In this document: piece after piece, positions 7,809 through 16,951 of the stretch | Layout: the number at the start of each line of letters is the position of its first letter | Numbering within the stretch: position 1 is the first letter of the stretch | Source: Ktedonobacteria bacterium | GTDB taxonomy: Bacteria; Chloroflexota; Ktedonobacteria; Ktedonobacterales; JACDGC01 | Length of the DNA stretch: 35,455 bases | NCBI GenBank assembly: GCA_027459705.1 | Contig: DAIDHM010000075.1 | Span: 1-35,455, forward strand | Reading direction: 5' to 3' | Notes under the pieces: generated by a model | Told to the model about the DNA's origin: nothing | Databases searched by the model: none | Seen by the model: the letters and a program-made list of their open reading frames with translations, nothing else | Program-made: the position numbers and the translations under genes

Positions 7809-9200
7809 ATGATGCGCCGTGAACAAGGGATACCTTTCACCACACGTTGGAGCCAGGTTGGTCGACAGCATTTCGTTGTCGTGACGATCGTGGCCGCGCT
7901 CGTTGGCGTCGTAGGTGCCGTGCTGAGCACACTCTCCGTTGGTCCCTTTCAGTCACTTGCCGATGTCGGGGGTCGCAACGGATCGGACCAGTTAGCGTTC
8001 TTCTTTCCCGCAGCACAATACATTTTGAATGGGCACCCATTCCAAATATATGCGGTACGTTTTTTGGGATACCCCAACTATAACCCACCGCTCAGCACCA
8101 TCTTGATCGCGCCCCTCCTTGCCATTGGTCAAGCGTTTTTACCTGGGAGCCAGGCGTGCGTAGCCGCTGGTTATGCCAGTGTCGCGTGCCGACCGTTGCT
8201 CGGATTCGTCGCCATCGCGTTCATCCCCTTCGTCATTATGCTGGGAATCGCACTGGTTGCGGCGTTGCGCGCCAGCGACCCAGACATCGGCCAGGGGCAA
8301 TTGTTGGTAGCCTATGCCCTGGTGCTCTTCTCGCCGTTGGTCTGGCAAGATTTCACGACCTGGTGGCATTTCGAACAACCCATGATGCTCTTTTTCTTCG
8401 TCGCTGGCATGACGCAGTTGCGGCAACGGCCATGGTTGGCGGGCGTTTTGTTGGGGCTGGCGTTGCTCTCGCGCACCACCGCAGCGGTGCCCCTCATTGC
8501 AGTGCTGGTTATGTTGCTGCTACGGAGGGACTGGCCAAGATTGATGAAGTTGGTTGCGCCCATCGCGATCGTTGTCGCCATTGGCTTTGGCCCCTTCTTC
8601 CTCTTTGACCCACACGATACGATCTTTTCGCTGCTTACCTGGCGCGGCAGTGAGGCCGTTGGCAACTCGATCTGGTCGGTCCTATCGATCGGTCCACTCA
8701 GACCTATCGTGCCGCACCTGGATATCTTCGCAGCGGCGCTCCTGGCAGCCCTGGCAGGGTGGGCAGGCGTGTCACGTTGGCAGCTTGATCCCACGGACGC
8801 TGATGGGTGGGGTATCATAGCGCTCGCCGCACTTACCATCCCAATGCTCAGTAAAACAATCTGGCCTTACTATGCACTTGAGCCCTGGATGTTGTTGACG
8901 ATTTGGGAATTTGGCACCTTGCGGCAGATGCCTAACGGCATATGGCGATGGCCAATTTTGTCGCTGATTGCGCTGGGACTCTCGCTGACACTAGGCCAGT
9001 ACATCACGGTTGAGACCGGTGGTGGGCTATTACAGCGGCTGGTTGGTATCATCCAGTTCATCGCAATGGGCCTGGTTGGAGGGGCAATAATCGTACGGTT
9101 GGAGCATCGCTGGCAAACGAGGAGCAAAGAAAAAAATGGCCTATCGCTTGCGCAGGATAGATCACGTACTTCAAGTGCTGAGTCTTTCCATGGAGCGTAA
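7809..9200 (+). CDS. multi-pass membrane glycosyltransferase, GT-C fold (GT87/DUF2029-like)
   Basis: 463 residues with about ten hydrophobic helices. GT-C enzymes of this kind move a sugar from a polyprenyl-phosphate donor on the outer face of the membrane. Supporting features are the first helix followed by an exported loop with acidic residues (the GGRNGSDQLAFF region), the loop motif NYNPPLST between early helices, as in GT87/DUF2029 proteins, and the ordered series of hydrophobic segments. Start ATG 7809 (or the adjacent ATG 7812) follows GGGAT at 7796-7800; the open frame upstream to 7710 has no SD. The histidine kinase gene follows after 36 bp, so the two may share a transcript. Acceptor and donor cannot be deduced, and the family assignment is by general pattern. 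Confidence 0.7.
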   Translation: MMRREQGIPFTTRWSQVGRQHFVVVTIVAALVGVVGAVLSTLSVGPFQSLADVGGRNGSDQLAFFFPAAQYILNGHPFQIYAVRFLGYPNYNPPLSTILIAPLLAIGQAFLPGSQACVAAGYASVACRPLLGFVAIAFIPFVIMLGIALVAALRASDPDIGQGQLLVAYALVLFSPLVWQDFTTWWHFEQPMMLFFFVAGMTQLRQRPWLAGVLLGLALLSRTTAAVPLIAVLVMLLLRRDWPRLMKLVAPIAIVVAIGFGPFFLFDPHDTIFSLLTWRGSEAVGNSIWSVLSIGPLRPIVPHLDIFAAALLAALAGWAGVSRWQLDPTDADGWGIIALAALTIPMLSKTIWPYYALEPWMLLTIWEFGTLRQMPNGIWRWPILSLIALGLSLTLGQYITVETGGGLLQRLVGIIQFIAMGLVGGAIIVRLEHRWQTRSKEKNGLSLAQDRSRTSSAESFHGA

Positions 9201-9236
9201 CTCACTCTGTGGACTTGAAGGATCAGGAGAAAAAAC

Positions 9237-10922
9237 TTGGCACAATCAGAACCATTCCCGGCTGAATATCCAACTTCAACTGGGTGGCCGGTTGCCCCTG
9301 TCACTGAGGTTACCATGCTGCCCATAGCCGCCATGATCCAACAACGTGTCTGGGGAGTGGTCCGCTGCACGACCCAGATGCCATACCTTATCACAGAGAT
9401 GAATGAGGTGGTTGCTAACTGGATCGATGCGGCCCGACCCACCGCGCTGGGACGACCACTCACAGAGGTTGTTCCGCTGGCACGCGGCGAATGGGTGGCA
9501 GCGATTACCCACACGATCGTCGCAGGTGAAAGCTCTGCTGTTCAGCGGCTCGTGGCGCAGTGGCCCGACGGGCGAGAGCGCGCACTCTCCATCTGCTGTT
9601 TGCCGATTTTTGAAGACGAATCATCGCATCCCACCTCTGTCATCTCGTTGATCGTCGATATCGAGCAACCTTCGGAAGTGGAGCCTACCGCCGATCAACT
9701 TTTGCAACAGGTCGGGATGAGTTGCGCTTTGCTGCCAGTGCCCATTTGGATCTTTGATGCACATGGCCATTTACGTACTGTCAATGAAGCGGCATTACGG
9801 CTTTTCGAAGTCACTTCCTTCGAGGCGTTCGTCGGACTGGTGGGGAGTACCGCTACCTCGCAATTTACGCGGCTGCAGCCACGCATTACGTCGGCACGGA
9901 CAATCGCCAAAGCTACGGAAGATAGTACAATCGATGCCGTCCATCAGGCTGAACGCGCCCATCGCCCTCCTGATAGGCCCAGTTCCGCTCTGCGGCGCCG
10001 ACAGCATGCCGCGGCCATCCGACCAGTGGAGTTGGCGTCACTGCGTGCTTTGCAGCGACGCTCGGTCACCGCGAATCAGATCGTGAGTTTCATACATCCG
10101 CGCACTAACTCGGAGTTGATTGTAGAATCCTCCGCTGCCCCGATACTCGATGCCAGTGGGAATATGTTGGGAGCTATTTTTGTCACGCTGGACATGACGG
10201 AGCGTATGTTACGGGACGGGCAACGTGACGCTATCATTTCGATGCTCGGCCATGATCTGCGCAATCCACTGACTCCCGCGCGCCTGTTGCTGCAACAGTT
10301 GCGCCAGACACTCGTTCGTGAAGGCGACTACGAGCACGAAGTGGAAGATATTGACAGTGTGTTACGCCAGTTGGGGGCGATCGATCAACTCTCCAAAGAT
10401 ATCGACGCGATCAGTGCGGTCATTCAAGGTGAGATGGCACACCTTCCACCGACGTGCGATGTCGTCGCCCTCAGTCAGGAGGTCGCCAATCGTCTAAAAA
10501 AACATCACCAGGAGGTGACCATTATAGTAGACGCGAACCAATCGCCTATCAAGGGGGTCTTCAGTCATAAACATCTCGAACGGGCAATGGTCATCCTGGT
10601 TGCCAATGCAGTCCAGCGCTCCGCACCGGGCAAGATCGTGACCATTCGCATTCGAGCGCAACGTGAACGCGTCAAGATCGAAGTCCGGGATCATGGACAA
10701 CCACTCAGTGCGGAGCAATTGGCCAGTATCCGCGAAGTTCTCACGCGCAAAGGTGCGGCCCTCTCCAAATCTGACGGGACGGAATTGGATATCGCTATCG
10801 TGGAAACGATTCTCAGTCTCTATCGCAGCCAGCTGTTAGTCAATTCCACTCGTCAGGGAACCACATTTTGGTTCTCGCTGTCTCTCGCGCATGCCGGTCC
10901 CGCCCAGGTCTTTCAGGGATGA
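9237..10922 (+). CDS. PAS-domain sensor histidine kinase with degenerate ATP lid
   Basis: 561 residues, no membrane helix, so a soluble kinase. A PAS-like region covers about 30-145. A second PAS begins near 162 (PVPIWIFDAHGHLRTVNEAA) and its closing strands (SSAAPILDASG, then IFVTLDMTER) come only ~100 residues later, separated by an Arg/Ala-rich insertion. The HisKA H-box is intact (LGHDLRNPL, His339). In the HATPase part the N-box keeps Asn457 (VANAVQ), but the G1 box reads RDHGQPLS and the G2 box reads DGTELDIAI where GxGLGL is expected. The TTG start at 9237 is supported by AGGAG at 9225-9229 with 7-nt spacing; no ATG fits as well. No response regulator lies nearby. The 3' end overlaps the convergent Asp-box gene by 10 bp. 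Confidence 0.85.
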   Translation: MAQSEPFPAEYPTSTGWPVAPVTEVTMLPIAAMIQQRVWGVVRCTTQMPYLITEMNEVVANWIDAARPTALGRPLTEVVPLARGEWVAAITHTIVAGESSAVQRLVAQWPDGRERALSICCLPIFEDESSHPTSVISLIVDIEQPSEVEPTADQLLQQVGMSCALLPVPIWIFDAHGHLRTVNEAALRLFEVTSFEAFVGLVGSTATSQFTRLQPRITSARTIAKATEDSTIDAVHQAERAHRPPDRPSSALRRRQHAAAIRPVELASLRALQRRSVTANQIVSFIHPRTNSELIVESSAAPILDASGNMLGAIFVTLDMTERMLRDGQRDAIISMLGHDLRNPLTPARLLLQQLRQTLVREGDYEHEVEDIDSVLRQLGAIDQLSKDIDAISAVIQGEMAHLPPTCDVVALSQEVANRLKKHHQEVTIIVDANQSPIKGVFSHKHLERAMVILVANAVQRSAPGKIVTIRIRAQRERVKIEVRDHGQPLSAEQLASIREVLTRKGAALSKSDGTELDIAIVETILSLYRSQLLVNSTRQGTTFWFSLSLAHAGPAQVFQG

Positions 10923-12238
10923 CTCAGATCGTGCCAGGTAGCCCCAGACTGAGATCCATTGAAGATTTGCACAGGAAACGAGATCGCGACATAGACGTGG
11001 TCCGAAGCAGTAGCTGGCACTTGCAACAACGTCAAGAAGATGTTCTGCCCACCCGCCCACTGGGGGGTATTGTTGCCGGTCGCGCTCCTCAACCCGGCCT
11101 GTAACTGCGAGACATCGCGATTCAACTGACCTGCTCCAGTCACCTGCCAGTGCACACCGCCGTCCAGTGAGATACGCACGGCGTTGTCGCGCGTCACCCC
11201 GTAGACTACCTGTCCACCTGGAGTATTGAGCGCAGCAAGACTTGTGAAGGTCAGCGCGCCTTCGGCCACATTCGAGATCGCATGTAACGTTGAAGAACCA
11301 GGCGATCCGGTTGGTCCGGTGTCGCTCGCAAAGAGCCCCAGCGCAGTGCTGACATAAATCTTTGGATTGCTGGTATGGGTCACGGTCACGGCGTAGACAT
11401 AATTTGTGACCAGGGGATCTGCTGTCAGAACGAGCCGAGTACCAACGTCCGTCCCGTGCCAGAGACCCTGGGTTGTCCCGATGAGAAAGTTTTCGGGGCA
11501 GTCTGTCTGACCACTGGGCGGCTGATTGCCACAAGCGAGATACGGGAGGAATGCTGTTACCTGGCCAGGAAAGGGTGGTGCGATATTCGTCCAGTGGGTC
11601 CCATGATCGAGCGTGCGATAGAGACCGGTATCAATCGAGTATGCATAGGCTTCTCCGGCGGTTTGCCACCCGGCGGCCACAAATAATAAACGCGGGTCAG
11701 GAATTTGACCAGCGCCACCGGTGGGCAGATGATTCCAGTGCAACCCATTATCCAGAGTGACGTAGACGCCCGCCGCACTCCCGTCCCCCAGGTTGTAACC
11801 CGTCGCATAGACAGTCGCACCAGCCAGCGGACTGATACTGACACTGGTCGCGACCAGCGTCGCGGCGATTCCACCCTGGCCATTGAGTCGACGCCAGGTG
11901 GCGCCCCCGTCATCCGAGACGAAAAAGCCGAAATGGGTGCCGACGTAGAGGTGATTGGGCTGTTGTGGATCCAGAGCGAAGGCGTGCACGTGATCGCCGG
12001 ATCCTCCAGCAAACGGGTTCGAAGGTTGGTAGACCGTATTTTGGGCGTAGACTAATAAGATCGAGACAACGATCGCTAATCCAATTAAAATCAACAACCA
12101 GCGGTAGCGCATCGGCGCGGGTGGCGTCATGGTGACATCATCTCCCACCACCTGGCCAGTAGGTCCGGTGCCACCGCTTAATGTTGTCGCATCCTTTGCT
12201 CCTGGTTTGGATAGCTTACTGCTTGGTCCGGTCGTCAT
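10913..12238 (-). CDS. membrane-anchored Asp-box (BNR/Ycf48-like) beta-propeller protein
   Basis: 441 residues. A cytoplasmic N-terminus of ~43 residues rich in Gly/Pro/Thr is followed by one membrane helix (about 46-65), after which the chain should be outside. The exported part has four Asp-box motifs, the hairpin signature S-x-D-x-G-x-T-W of BNR/sialidase-like propellers: SDDGGATW (108-115), TLDNGLHW (161-168), TLDHGTHW (209-216) and SLDGGVHW (357-364), with a degenerate copy near the C-terminus. Repeats such as LYVGTHFGFF and LIGTTQGLW are typical propeller strands. No sialidase catalytic set is visible, so a binding or assembly role is more likely than hydrolysis. ATG 12238 overlaps the stop of the upstream small membrane protein as ATGA, suggesting translational coupling. 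Confidence 0.85.
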   Translation of the reverse strand: MTTGPSSKLSKPGAKDATTLSGGTGPTGQVVGDDVTMTPPAPMRYRWLLILIGLAIVVSILLVYAQNTVYQPSNPFAGGSGDHVHAFALDPQQPNHLYVGTHFGFFVSDDGGATWRRLNGQGGIAATLVATSVSISPLAGATVYATGYNLGDGSAAGVYVTLDNGLHWNHLPTGGAGQIPDPRLLFVAAGWQTAGEAYAYSIDTGLYRTLDHGTHWTNIAPPFPGQVTAFLPYLACGNQPPSGQTDCPENFLIGTTQGLWHGTDVGTRLVLTADPLVTNYVYAVTVTHTSNPKIYVSTALGLFASDTGPTGSPGSSTLHAISNVAEGALTFTSLAALNTPGGQVVYGVTRDNAVRISLDGGVHWQVTGAGQLNRDVSQLQAGLRSATGNNTPQWAGGQNIFLTLLQVPATASDHVYVAISFPVQIFNGSQSGATWHDLSHP

Positions 12239-12516
12239 TGCAGTGTTCCGGTCTCTGGAGCCGTTGTGGTCTCCAACGGCTCAGCACTGATCGCCGTGTC
12301 CATAGATTCATGTACCAACGCTTTGCGGGCCCTAGATCGGGCCATGGCCCGCGCGGCGGATTGCGCCTGATCATGCATGCGCGATTGGCGTGAGACCATG
12401 ACGATCAGCAGGATGGTGAATGCGATCGAGACGATTGTCACCAGCGCATAGGCAGCATCATTATCCCAAACCGTGTAATCGAGGAGAACGCGTGAAAGCA
12501 GCAGTGTTTGCAACAT
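12235..12516 (-). CDS. small single-pass membrane protein
   Basis: 93 residues if started at ATG 12516, which has GAGAGG about 10 nt upstream; the longer open frame to 12666 lacks an SD before its other ATGs. One hydrophobic stretch (AYALVTIVSIAFTILLIVMV) is followed by a basic, Ala-rich tail with RSRARKA and an acidic, Thr-rich end. No family recognised. It sits between the TIGR03943-like gene (142 bp upstream) and the Asp-box propeller gene, to which it is joined by an ATGA overlap. A partner or membrane tether for the propeller protein is an inference from that coupling. Confidence 0.65.
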   Translation of the reverse strand: MLQTLLLSRVLLDYTVWDNDAAYALVTIVSIAFTILLIVMVSRQSRMHDQAQSAARAMARSRARKALVHESMDTAISAEPLETTTAPETGTLQ

Positions 12517-12658
12517 CAGTGAAGTTCCTCTCATCGGGTCAGCCAGCAGGCGACCAAACTGGGCAGTCTCCCATGGTTCTGCGAGCGGATGGTGGAAAAG
12601 CGAAGGCAGATAGTGGAGGCATTCGCAACCCGTCTGTTCACAGGACAGTGTCGACGAA

Positions 12659-13471
12659 TTAATCAATCAGGTATGGATCTGGCGGTGTCGCAATTGCCTC
12701 CCATGTCGCGGGCTGGAGCACGGCGATGGAAGCGCCATTCATCGTCGCGGCGGTGACCGGGCCCACCACCGTCACCCAGGCATTATCCCGGGGCGCGCTC
12801 TCACCGGGCCCAGCGCGGATCAATAGGCCCAGCGGCTGCGCCTCGGCCATGCAGTGCGGCGTGACAAATCGTATGAGGAGCCAGGTACCAGTCGGAAGAT
12901 CTGAACGATGTAAGGCGAATCCAGTGACCTGGACTGTCGAACCTGTCGCCAACTGGTTATGCGCGGTCTGATATTGGAGTTGCAAGATTGACGCTATCTG
13001 TACTCTACCAGGGGGCATGTTGGTGCCGTTCGGCAGGTTCGGTGCTGGCGCGGGGGCATGCACATACGTGATGACGACCTCATGTGCCAGGATGCTCGAT
13101 GCTCCCAGGGTAAGAGGAGGAACCAGAATCCCCAGCGCACAGGGCAGGAAGAGCAAGGCGAGATCGGGACGGAAGCGTCCGCCTGGCAACCAGGCTAACG
13201 CAGGCACAATGCCGCGCTCCAGCGCCGCGGCGCCATCGGCCAGAGCAAGCACGAAGCTGACGATCACCGCCAGCCAGACTGTCCAACGGACGTTGGGGGC
13301 GATGTACAGATCGGTTTTGCCGCCCAGCAGCACCCAGAGAGCGACGACACACAAGCTCAGCCAAAGGGCGACGCGCAGCCACGCGCGCCCTGGTGGATCC
13401 GCATGGGAATGTTCAATCCCCGACGCTGGTCCGGTGATGGTCTGGTGCGTGGGTGAGGTCGGATGGGTCAT
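12659..13471 (-). CDS. TIGR03943/DUF1980 family membrane protein (YcgQ-like permease partner)
   Basis: 270 residues. Three hydrophobic segments occupy the N-terminal half (around ALWLSLCVVALWVLLGG, WTVWLAVIVSFVLALADG and LALLFLPCALGILVPPL), followed by an exported C-terminal domain. In it, GFALHRSDLPTGTWLLIRF and then TPHCMAEAQPLGLLI match the DUF1980 core, where the family normally shows RF-V-x-x-C-C-A-A-D-A-x-P-L-G. Members usually sit beside a DUF318/UPF0718 permease and are linked to metal or redox-responsive transport; no such permease is in this window. The ATG at 13471 overlaps the plsC stop as ATGA, with GAGG 8 nt upstream, inside plsC. Confidence 0.75.
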   Translation of the reverse strand: MTHPTSPTHQTITGPASGIEHSHADPPGRAWLRVALWLSLCVVALWVLLGGKTDLYIAPNVRWTVWLAVIVSFVLALADGAAALERGIVPALAWLPGGRFRPDLALLFLPCALGILVPPLTLGASSILAHEVVITYVHAPAPAPNLPNGTNMPPGRVQIASILQLQYQTAHNQLATGSTVQVTGFALHRSDLPTGTWLLIRFVTPHCMAEAQPLGLLIRAGPGESAPRDNAWVTVVGPVTAATMNGASIAVLQPATWEAIATPPDPYLID

Positions 13472-14244
13472 GCTTGCGCCTCGGTCGTTGGTTCGCTGAG
13501 CACCGGCGTGGCCGCTGTCTCTCGCTTGGTGGCCTCTTCCGCATAGACACCGCGATATTGCGCGGGGAGCATCGATGCGATGGTACCCATCAGCTGATTC
13601 GTGGCCAAGATGAGGTCCTCCTTCGACACGCGCTTCCCGGTGGCCGTCAGCCGCATGGGTGGGCCATACCGGATATGGATGGTAGGTCGCCAGAAGGCGA
13701 AATGGCCCCCCTTGCCGACGTTTTCAGAACCCCATGTCGCCACAGGGATGATGGGCGCACCGCTCTTGATGGCGATTAACGCCAGGCCCTCGTGCGCGGC
13801 AATCAAGGAGTGCGTCTCGCTACGATGACCTTCGGGATAGATGATCAATACCTGCTCGGCTTTCAAGACTGCCAGGGCGTTGCGGATCGCTTCCATGTCG
13901 CCTTCACCACGACGGACAAAGAAAGCTTCCAGTTTGGTGAACAGCCAGCGAGCCTGGGGGTTGCGCGCGTACTCGGATTTTGCCATGAAATGTAAGAGAC
14001 GCCGGGGAAGGAGCGCTACCGAGGGAATATCCCAAAAACTGAGATGATTGCTGGCCAGTATGACCGGTCCGCTAGCGGGGATATGTTCCAATCCGCGCAC
14101 ATCTAACGCGAAAAAGAAATGTCGCAGGACCAGGACGACCCGACGCAACGATTCATAAAATGCCGGACGTTCCCGCGAGCCCGGGACATAGACCGATCGA
14201 CCGGTCGCGGGGGTGATGGCAGTCCGATCAGGGGTATCGTTCAT
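13468..14244 (-). CDS. plsC: 1-acyl-sn-glycerol-3-phosphate acyltransferase
   Basis: 258 residues. LPLAT/PlsC enzymes acylate lysophosphatidic acid to phosphatidic acid at the cytoplasmic membrane. The catalytic NHx4D motif is NHLSFWD (66-72), the glycerophosphate-binding motif is YPEGHRS (136-142), and the block IIPVATWGSENVG gives the later conserved Pro region. ATG 14244 is chosen because GGAGG lies 6 nt upstream; a start at 14271 would add nine residues and overlap cmk more. It overlaps the end of cmk by 17 bp and the start of the TIGR03943 gene by 4 bp, so the three are almost certainly one transcript. The cmk-plsC pair is a common gene neighbourhood in bacteria. The C-terminal tail is Ala/Thr/Glu-rich and unconserved. 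Confidence 0.92.
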   Translation of the reverse strand: MNDTPDRTAITPATGRSVYVPGSRERPAFYESLRRVVLVLRHFFFALDVRGLEHIPASGPVILASNHLSFWDIPSVALLPRRLLHFMAKSEYARNPQARWLFTKLEAFFVRRGEGDMEAIRNALAVLKAEQVLIIYPEGHRSETHSLIAAHEGLALIAIKSGAPIIPVATWGSENVGKGGHFAFWRPTIHIRYGPPMRLTATGKRVSKEDLILATNQLMGTIASMLPAQYRGVYAEEATKRETAATPVLSEPTTEAQA

Positions 14245-14914
14245 GGACGACCTCCAGGATGCGTTCGACAACCTGGTCCACGCTCAGGTCATCAGTTGCG
14301 ATGATTACTGTGTCTGGCATCTCTCGCATCTGCGCGCTATCTTCACGGTCGCGCCTGGCGATATCCTCACGGAGGAGATCGCGATCGACAGCCTGGCCAC
14401 GCGCTGCGATCTCTGTGGCGCGGCGCGCGACGCGCGTTTCCAGGGCAGCGACCAAGACGATTTTTACCCGTGCATCTGGCAGGACCACCGACGCGATATC
14501 GCGACCCACCATCACGACGGGTTGGGCCGCGGCGATGGCACGTTGTGCCGCCCGCAATGCGCTCCTCACGCCAACGTGCGCCGCGACTTGCGACACGATG
14601 GCGTTGACGGCCTGCGTACGAATCTCCCAGGTGACATCGCGCGATCCCAGCAGGACTGTCGCCTGGCGGCCATCGGCGATGGTCGGCGGCACAATGCGCA
14701 AATCAAGCGCAACGGCGCATCGCGCACAGGCGTCGGCGTCTGTTGGACTGATTCCCTGCTCCAGGACCTCGAATGCCACCGCGCGATACATCACGCCGGT
14801 GTCCAGATACAGAATTCCCAGGCGACGCGCGACCATCTCCCCAATCGTGCTTTTGCCGGTAGCGACAAAACCATCGATGGCGATCTGCACGGGCAGGTCT
14901 CCGGTTGATGTCAC
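14228..14914 (-). CDS. cmk: cytidylate kinase
   Basis: 228 residues. It phosphorylates CMP and dCMP with ATP in cytoplasmic pyrimidine nucleotide synthesis. The P-loop is GFVATGKST (15-23), the CMP-binding segment YLDTGVMYRA (36-45) is diagnostic, and GRDIASVVLPDA (137-148) is the conserved NMP-domain/lid motif, followed by the Arg-rich lid (RVARRATE, RREDSAQ-like region). The frame is open back to 15025, but the GTG at 14914 has AGGAGG 8 nt upstream and gives the standard N-terminus just before the P-loop. It is the first gene of a five-gene minus-strand operon reaching 10913. Transcription probably starts near 15019. Confidence 0.95.
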   Translation of the reverse strand: MTSTGDLPVQIAIDGFVATGKSTIGEMVARRLGILYLDTGVMYRAVAFEVLEQGISPTDADACARCAVALDLRIVPPTIADGRQATVLLGSRDVTWEIRTQAVNAIVSQVAAHVGVRSALRAAQRAIAAAQPVVMVGRDIASVVLPDARVKIVLVAALETRVARRATEIAARGQAVDRDLLREDIARRDREDSAQMREMPDTVIIATDDLSVDQVVERILEVVHERYP

Positions 14915-15025
14915 GCTGATTCCTCCTGACGCATTTGCCCACCACGCGGAAGTGTTATAACGACAGGTGGTCACCCGCTTGCGAGTAGAGTCCGGATGAT
15001 ACCACGTTGTCGCTCTGATGCCCAT

Positions 15026-15034
15026 AGTATAACA
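15026..15034 (-). promoter_or_regulatory. extended -10 promoter of the cmk operon
   Basis: On the minus strand this reads TGTTATACT, an extended -10. The nearest -35-like TTTACA is 21 bp upstream, too far to count. It predicts a ~105-nt leader before the GTG start of cmk. Confidence 0.45.
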
Positions 15035-15100
15035 CCACTGATGGCCGGGATTTGTAAACGATTTGGTGAATGCTGGCAGTGGAGGGGATAGCCCACAACA

Positions 15101-15143
15101 ACGTGGAACGGCCTGGAGATCGCATCTTCAGGCCGTTCCACGT
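15101..15143 (-). terminator. strong hairpin after the chemoreceptor gene
   Basis: A perfect 15-bp inverted repeat (15101-15115 with 15129-15143) with a 13-nt loop, part of which can extend the stem, starts 18 bp after the stop of the chemoreceptor gene. On the minus strand it is followed by TTGTTGTGG, a poor T-tract. Confidence 0.65.
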
Positions 15144-15160
15144 CTCAGGAATAAGGCGGT

Positions 15161-16876
15161 TCATGCCGCGCGAGGTAATGTTTCATGCGGTTGTGACTGT
15201 GAGGTGGGGGAAGCGGTGTAAGGAACCTTGTCGTTATAGGTCCAGTTGAAAAGTCGTGCGGCGTCACTCAATTCGTGCGCTATCGCGTCGATGGATTGCG
15301 CTGCCTGCACCACTTCGGCCACTTTGGCCGACATCTCCTCGGTTGCCGCGGAGACTTCTTGAGCGGCCGCGCCATTTTCCTGGCTGACACTGGCGACGCT
15401 GGTGATGGCGACATTTACGGACATGACGCTCGAACTCATCGCGCTGGAATCACGCTGTGACTGTATAACGCGCGCTACACCAGCATTGACTTCCTTCACT
15501 CCTTCGTCCATTGCCATAACGGCTTCGGCGGTCTCAGTCTGGGTCTCGCGAATAATACGCTCGATCTCTTTGGTTGCACCTGCCGAGCGTTCGGCCAATT
15601 TGCGCACTTCATCAGCGACCACCGCGAAACCACGACCATGCTCACCAGCGCGCGCGGCTTCGATGGCGGCATTCAGGGCCAACAGGTTCGTCTGGTCAGC
15701 GATCTCATCGATGGTCTGGATGATGTGTCCAATCTCGGCGGAGCGCTCACCCAGACGCTGGACCCGTTCCGAGGTCTGGCTGATGCGGACTTTGAGTGTC
15801 CCCATCGATTCCGCTGTGATCGTCGCGTTCTCCTGCAGTGCAGTGCTTTGCCGCGCTAACTCGTCGGTCGCTTTAGCGGCCTGGAAGAGCTGTTCGCTCT
15901 GCGTCTGGGCACCCGTAGCGACCTGCTGAATGGATTGCGCCACCTGGTCGGTGGCCTGGCTCGTCTGCTCAGTGGATAGCGCAATCTGACGAATCGTTTC
16001 CGACATCGTTCCGCTCATTTTGGTGACGCGGCCAATCAGGCCGCGCAACTTTGTCAGCGACCCATCCAGGGCGATGACGAGCTGGCCAATGGCATCCAGG
16101 CCACCGCGCTCCGCGACAAAGTCATGAATCTCGGACAATTCACCCTTGGCCATGCGTTGGACGATAGCGGCGATCCGCCGTAAGGGAACCGTCACCATGC
16201 GTGAGAGCACCTGCCCCATGACATAGGCCAGACCAGCTGCCAAGATCATCGTAATGCCGATGATCCACACCATCTGGTAATACGTGCTATCGACTTTGCC
16301 ACTGGTACTCACCACTTGCCGCTGTTGCAGACTGGTCAATTGATCGACCGCACTCAGCACTCCGTCAGTCTGGGTGTCCCAGGGGGAGATCTGCGTGATG
16401 GCTGCCGCCAGGTTGCCATGCTGGGCATCGGCCTGAATGGTGGTGGTCGATGTCTGCCAAGCTTGCTCAACGCTCGTGAATTGCGCGATGGCGTTCTGAA
16501 TCGCGCTGGAATGCGGCATTGCCTGATAGGTGGCGATATCACTGTTGAGGGTCTGGATATCACCAGTCGTGTAGGACATGAACTTATTGATGGCCGTGGG
16601 GTCGGTGCTGAGCAACGCGGCTTCGAGATCGGCCTGAGTCGATAGTAAATCTTGCCGTAGTGTCGTAAGGTTTTGTATGTTTGGGATGCTATTCGAGGTC
16701 AAAGTCTGGGTATTGGCGCGTTCCTGGCCAATCGCCCAGATACCTATCGTGCCAACGATAATGACGATGGCAGCAATGATCAGGGATGCGACGGTAAATT
16801 TCACCGAAAACAGGATGTCGTTCAAACCCCGGCCACGTACTGGTTGTGGCACAGTCGCTGTTACTGGTGTGCTCAT
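15161..16876 (-). CDS. methyl-accepting chemotaxis protein
   Basis: 571 residues. The N-terminus is cytoplasmic, TM1 lies at about 26-49, an exported ~150-residue helical sensor of four-helix-bundle type follows, TM2 is about 203-224, then a HAMP linker and a long coiled-coil signalling domain. The hairpin tip, which contacts CheA/CheW, is essentially canonical ([22 protein letters not shown] followed by [12 protein letters not shown], interrupted here by EHGRG). The ligand is unknown. ATG 16876 has AGAGGA ~8 nt upstream. No che or flagellar/pilus gene is in the window, so the output pathway is elsewhere. The ClgR-like regulator gene lies 75 bp upstream on the same strand without an obvious terminator, so read-through is possible. 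A strong hairpin follows the stop. Confidence 0.95.
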   Translation of the reverse strand: MSTPVTATVPQPVRGRGLNDILFSVKFTVASLIIAAIVIIVGTIGIWAIGQERANTQTLTSNSIPNIQNLTTLRQDLLSTQADLEAALLSTDPTAINKFMSYTTGDIQTLNSDIATYQAMPHSSAIQNAIAQFTSVEQAWQTSTTTIQADAQHGNLAAAITQISPWDTQTDGVLSAVDQLTSLQQRQVVSTSGKVDSTYYQMVWIIGITMILAAGLAYVMGQVLSRMVTVPLRRIAAIVQRMAKGELSEIHDFVAERGGLDAIGQLVIALDGSLTKLRGLIGRVTKMSGTMSETIRQIALSTEQTSQATDQVAQSIQQVATGAQTQSEQLFQAAKATDELARQSTALQENATITAESMGTLKVRISQTSERVQRLGERSAEIGHIIQTIDEIADQTNLLALNAAIEAARAGEHGRGFAVVADEVRKLAERSAGATKEIERIIRETQTETAEAVMAMDEGVKEVNAGVARVIQSQRDSSAMSSSVMSVNVAITSVASVSQENGAAAQEVSAATEEMSAKVAEVVQAAQSIDAIAHELSDAARLFNWTYNDKVPYTASPTSQSQPHETLPRAA

Positions 16877-16951
16877 GCAACTTCCTCTCCGCTCCTGGTG
16901 TCAAATATTGCTATCGACATGCTTAAGGAAGCACATTAGGGTACACCCGCG

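Noticed and set aside
7250-7822. 190-codon plus-strand frame across the apt 5' region and the following gap
   Set aside because: No SD, no recognisable domain, and its first part is antisense to apt.
12517-12666. N-terminal extension of the small membrane protein to 12666
   Set aside because: No SD before 12666 or 12534, whereas 12516 has GAGAGG; the extension also overlaps the upstream gene's end.
14213-14960. Plus-strand frames of ~230 codons opposite cmk
   Set aside because: Antisense shadows; cmk carries all family motifs.
16915-16935. TGCTT-AAGG-AAGCA hairpin as a terminator between the ClgR-like gene and the chemoreceptor
   Set aside because: Only a 5-bp stem with no T-tract; too weak to call.
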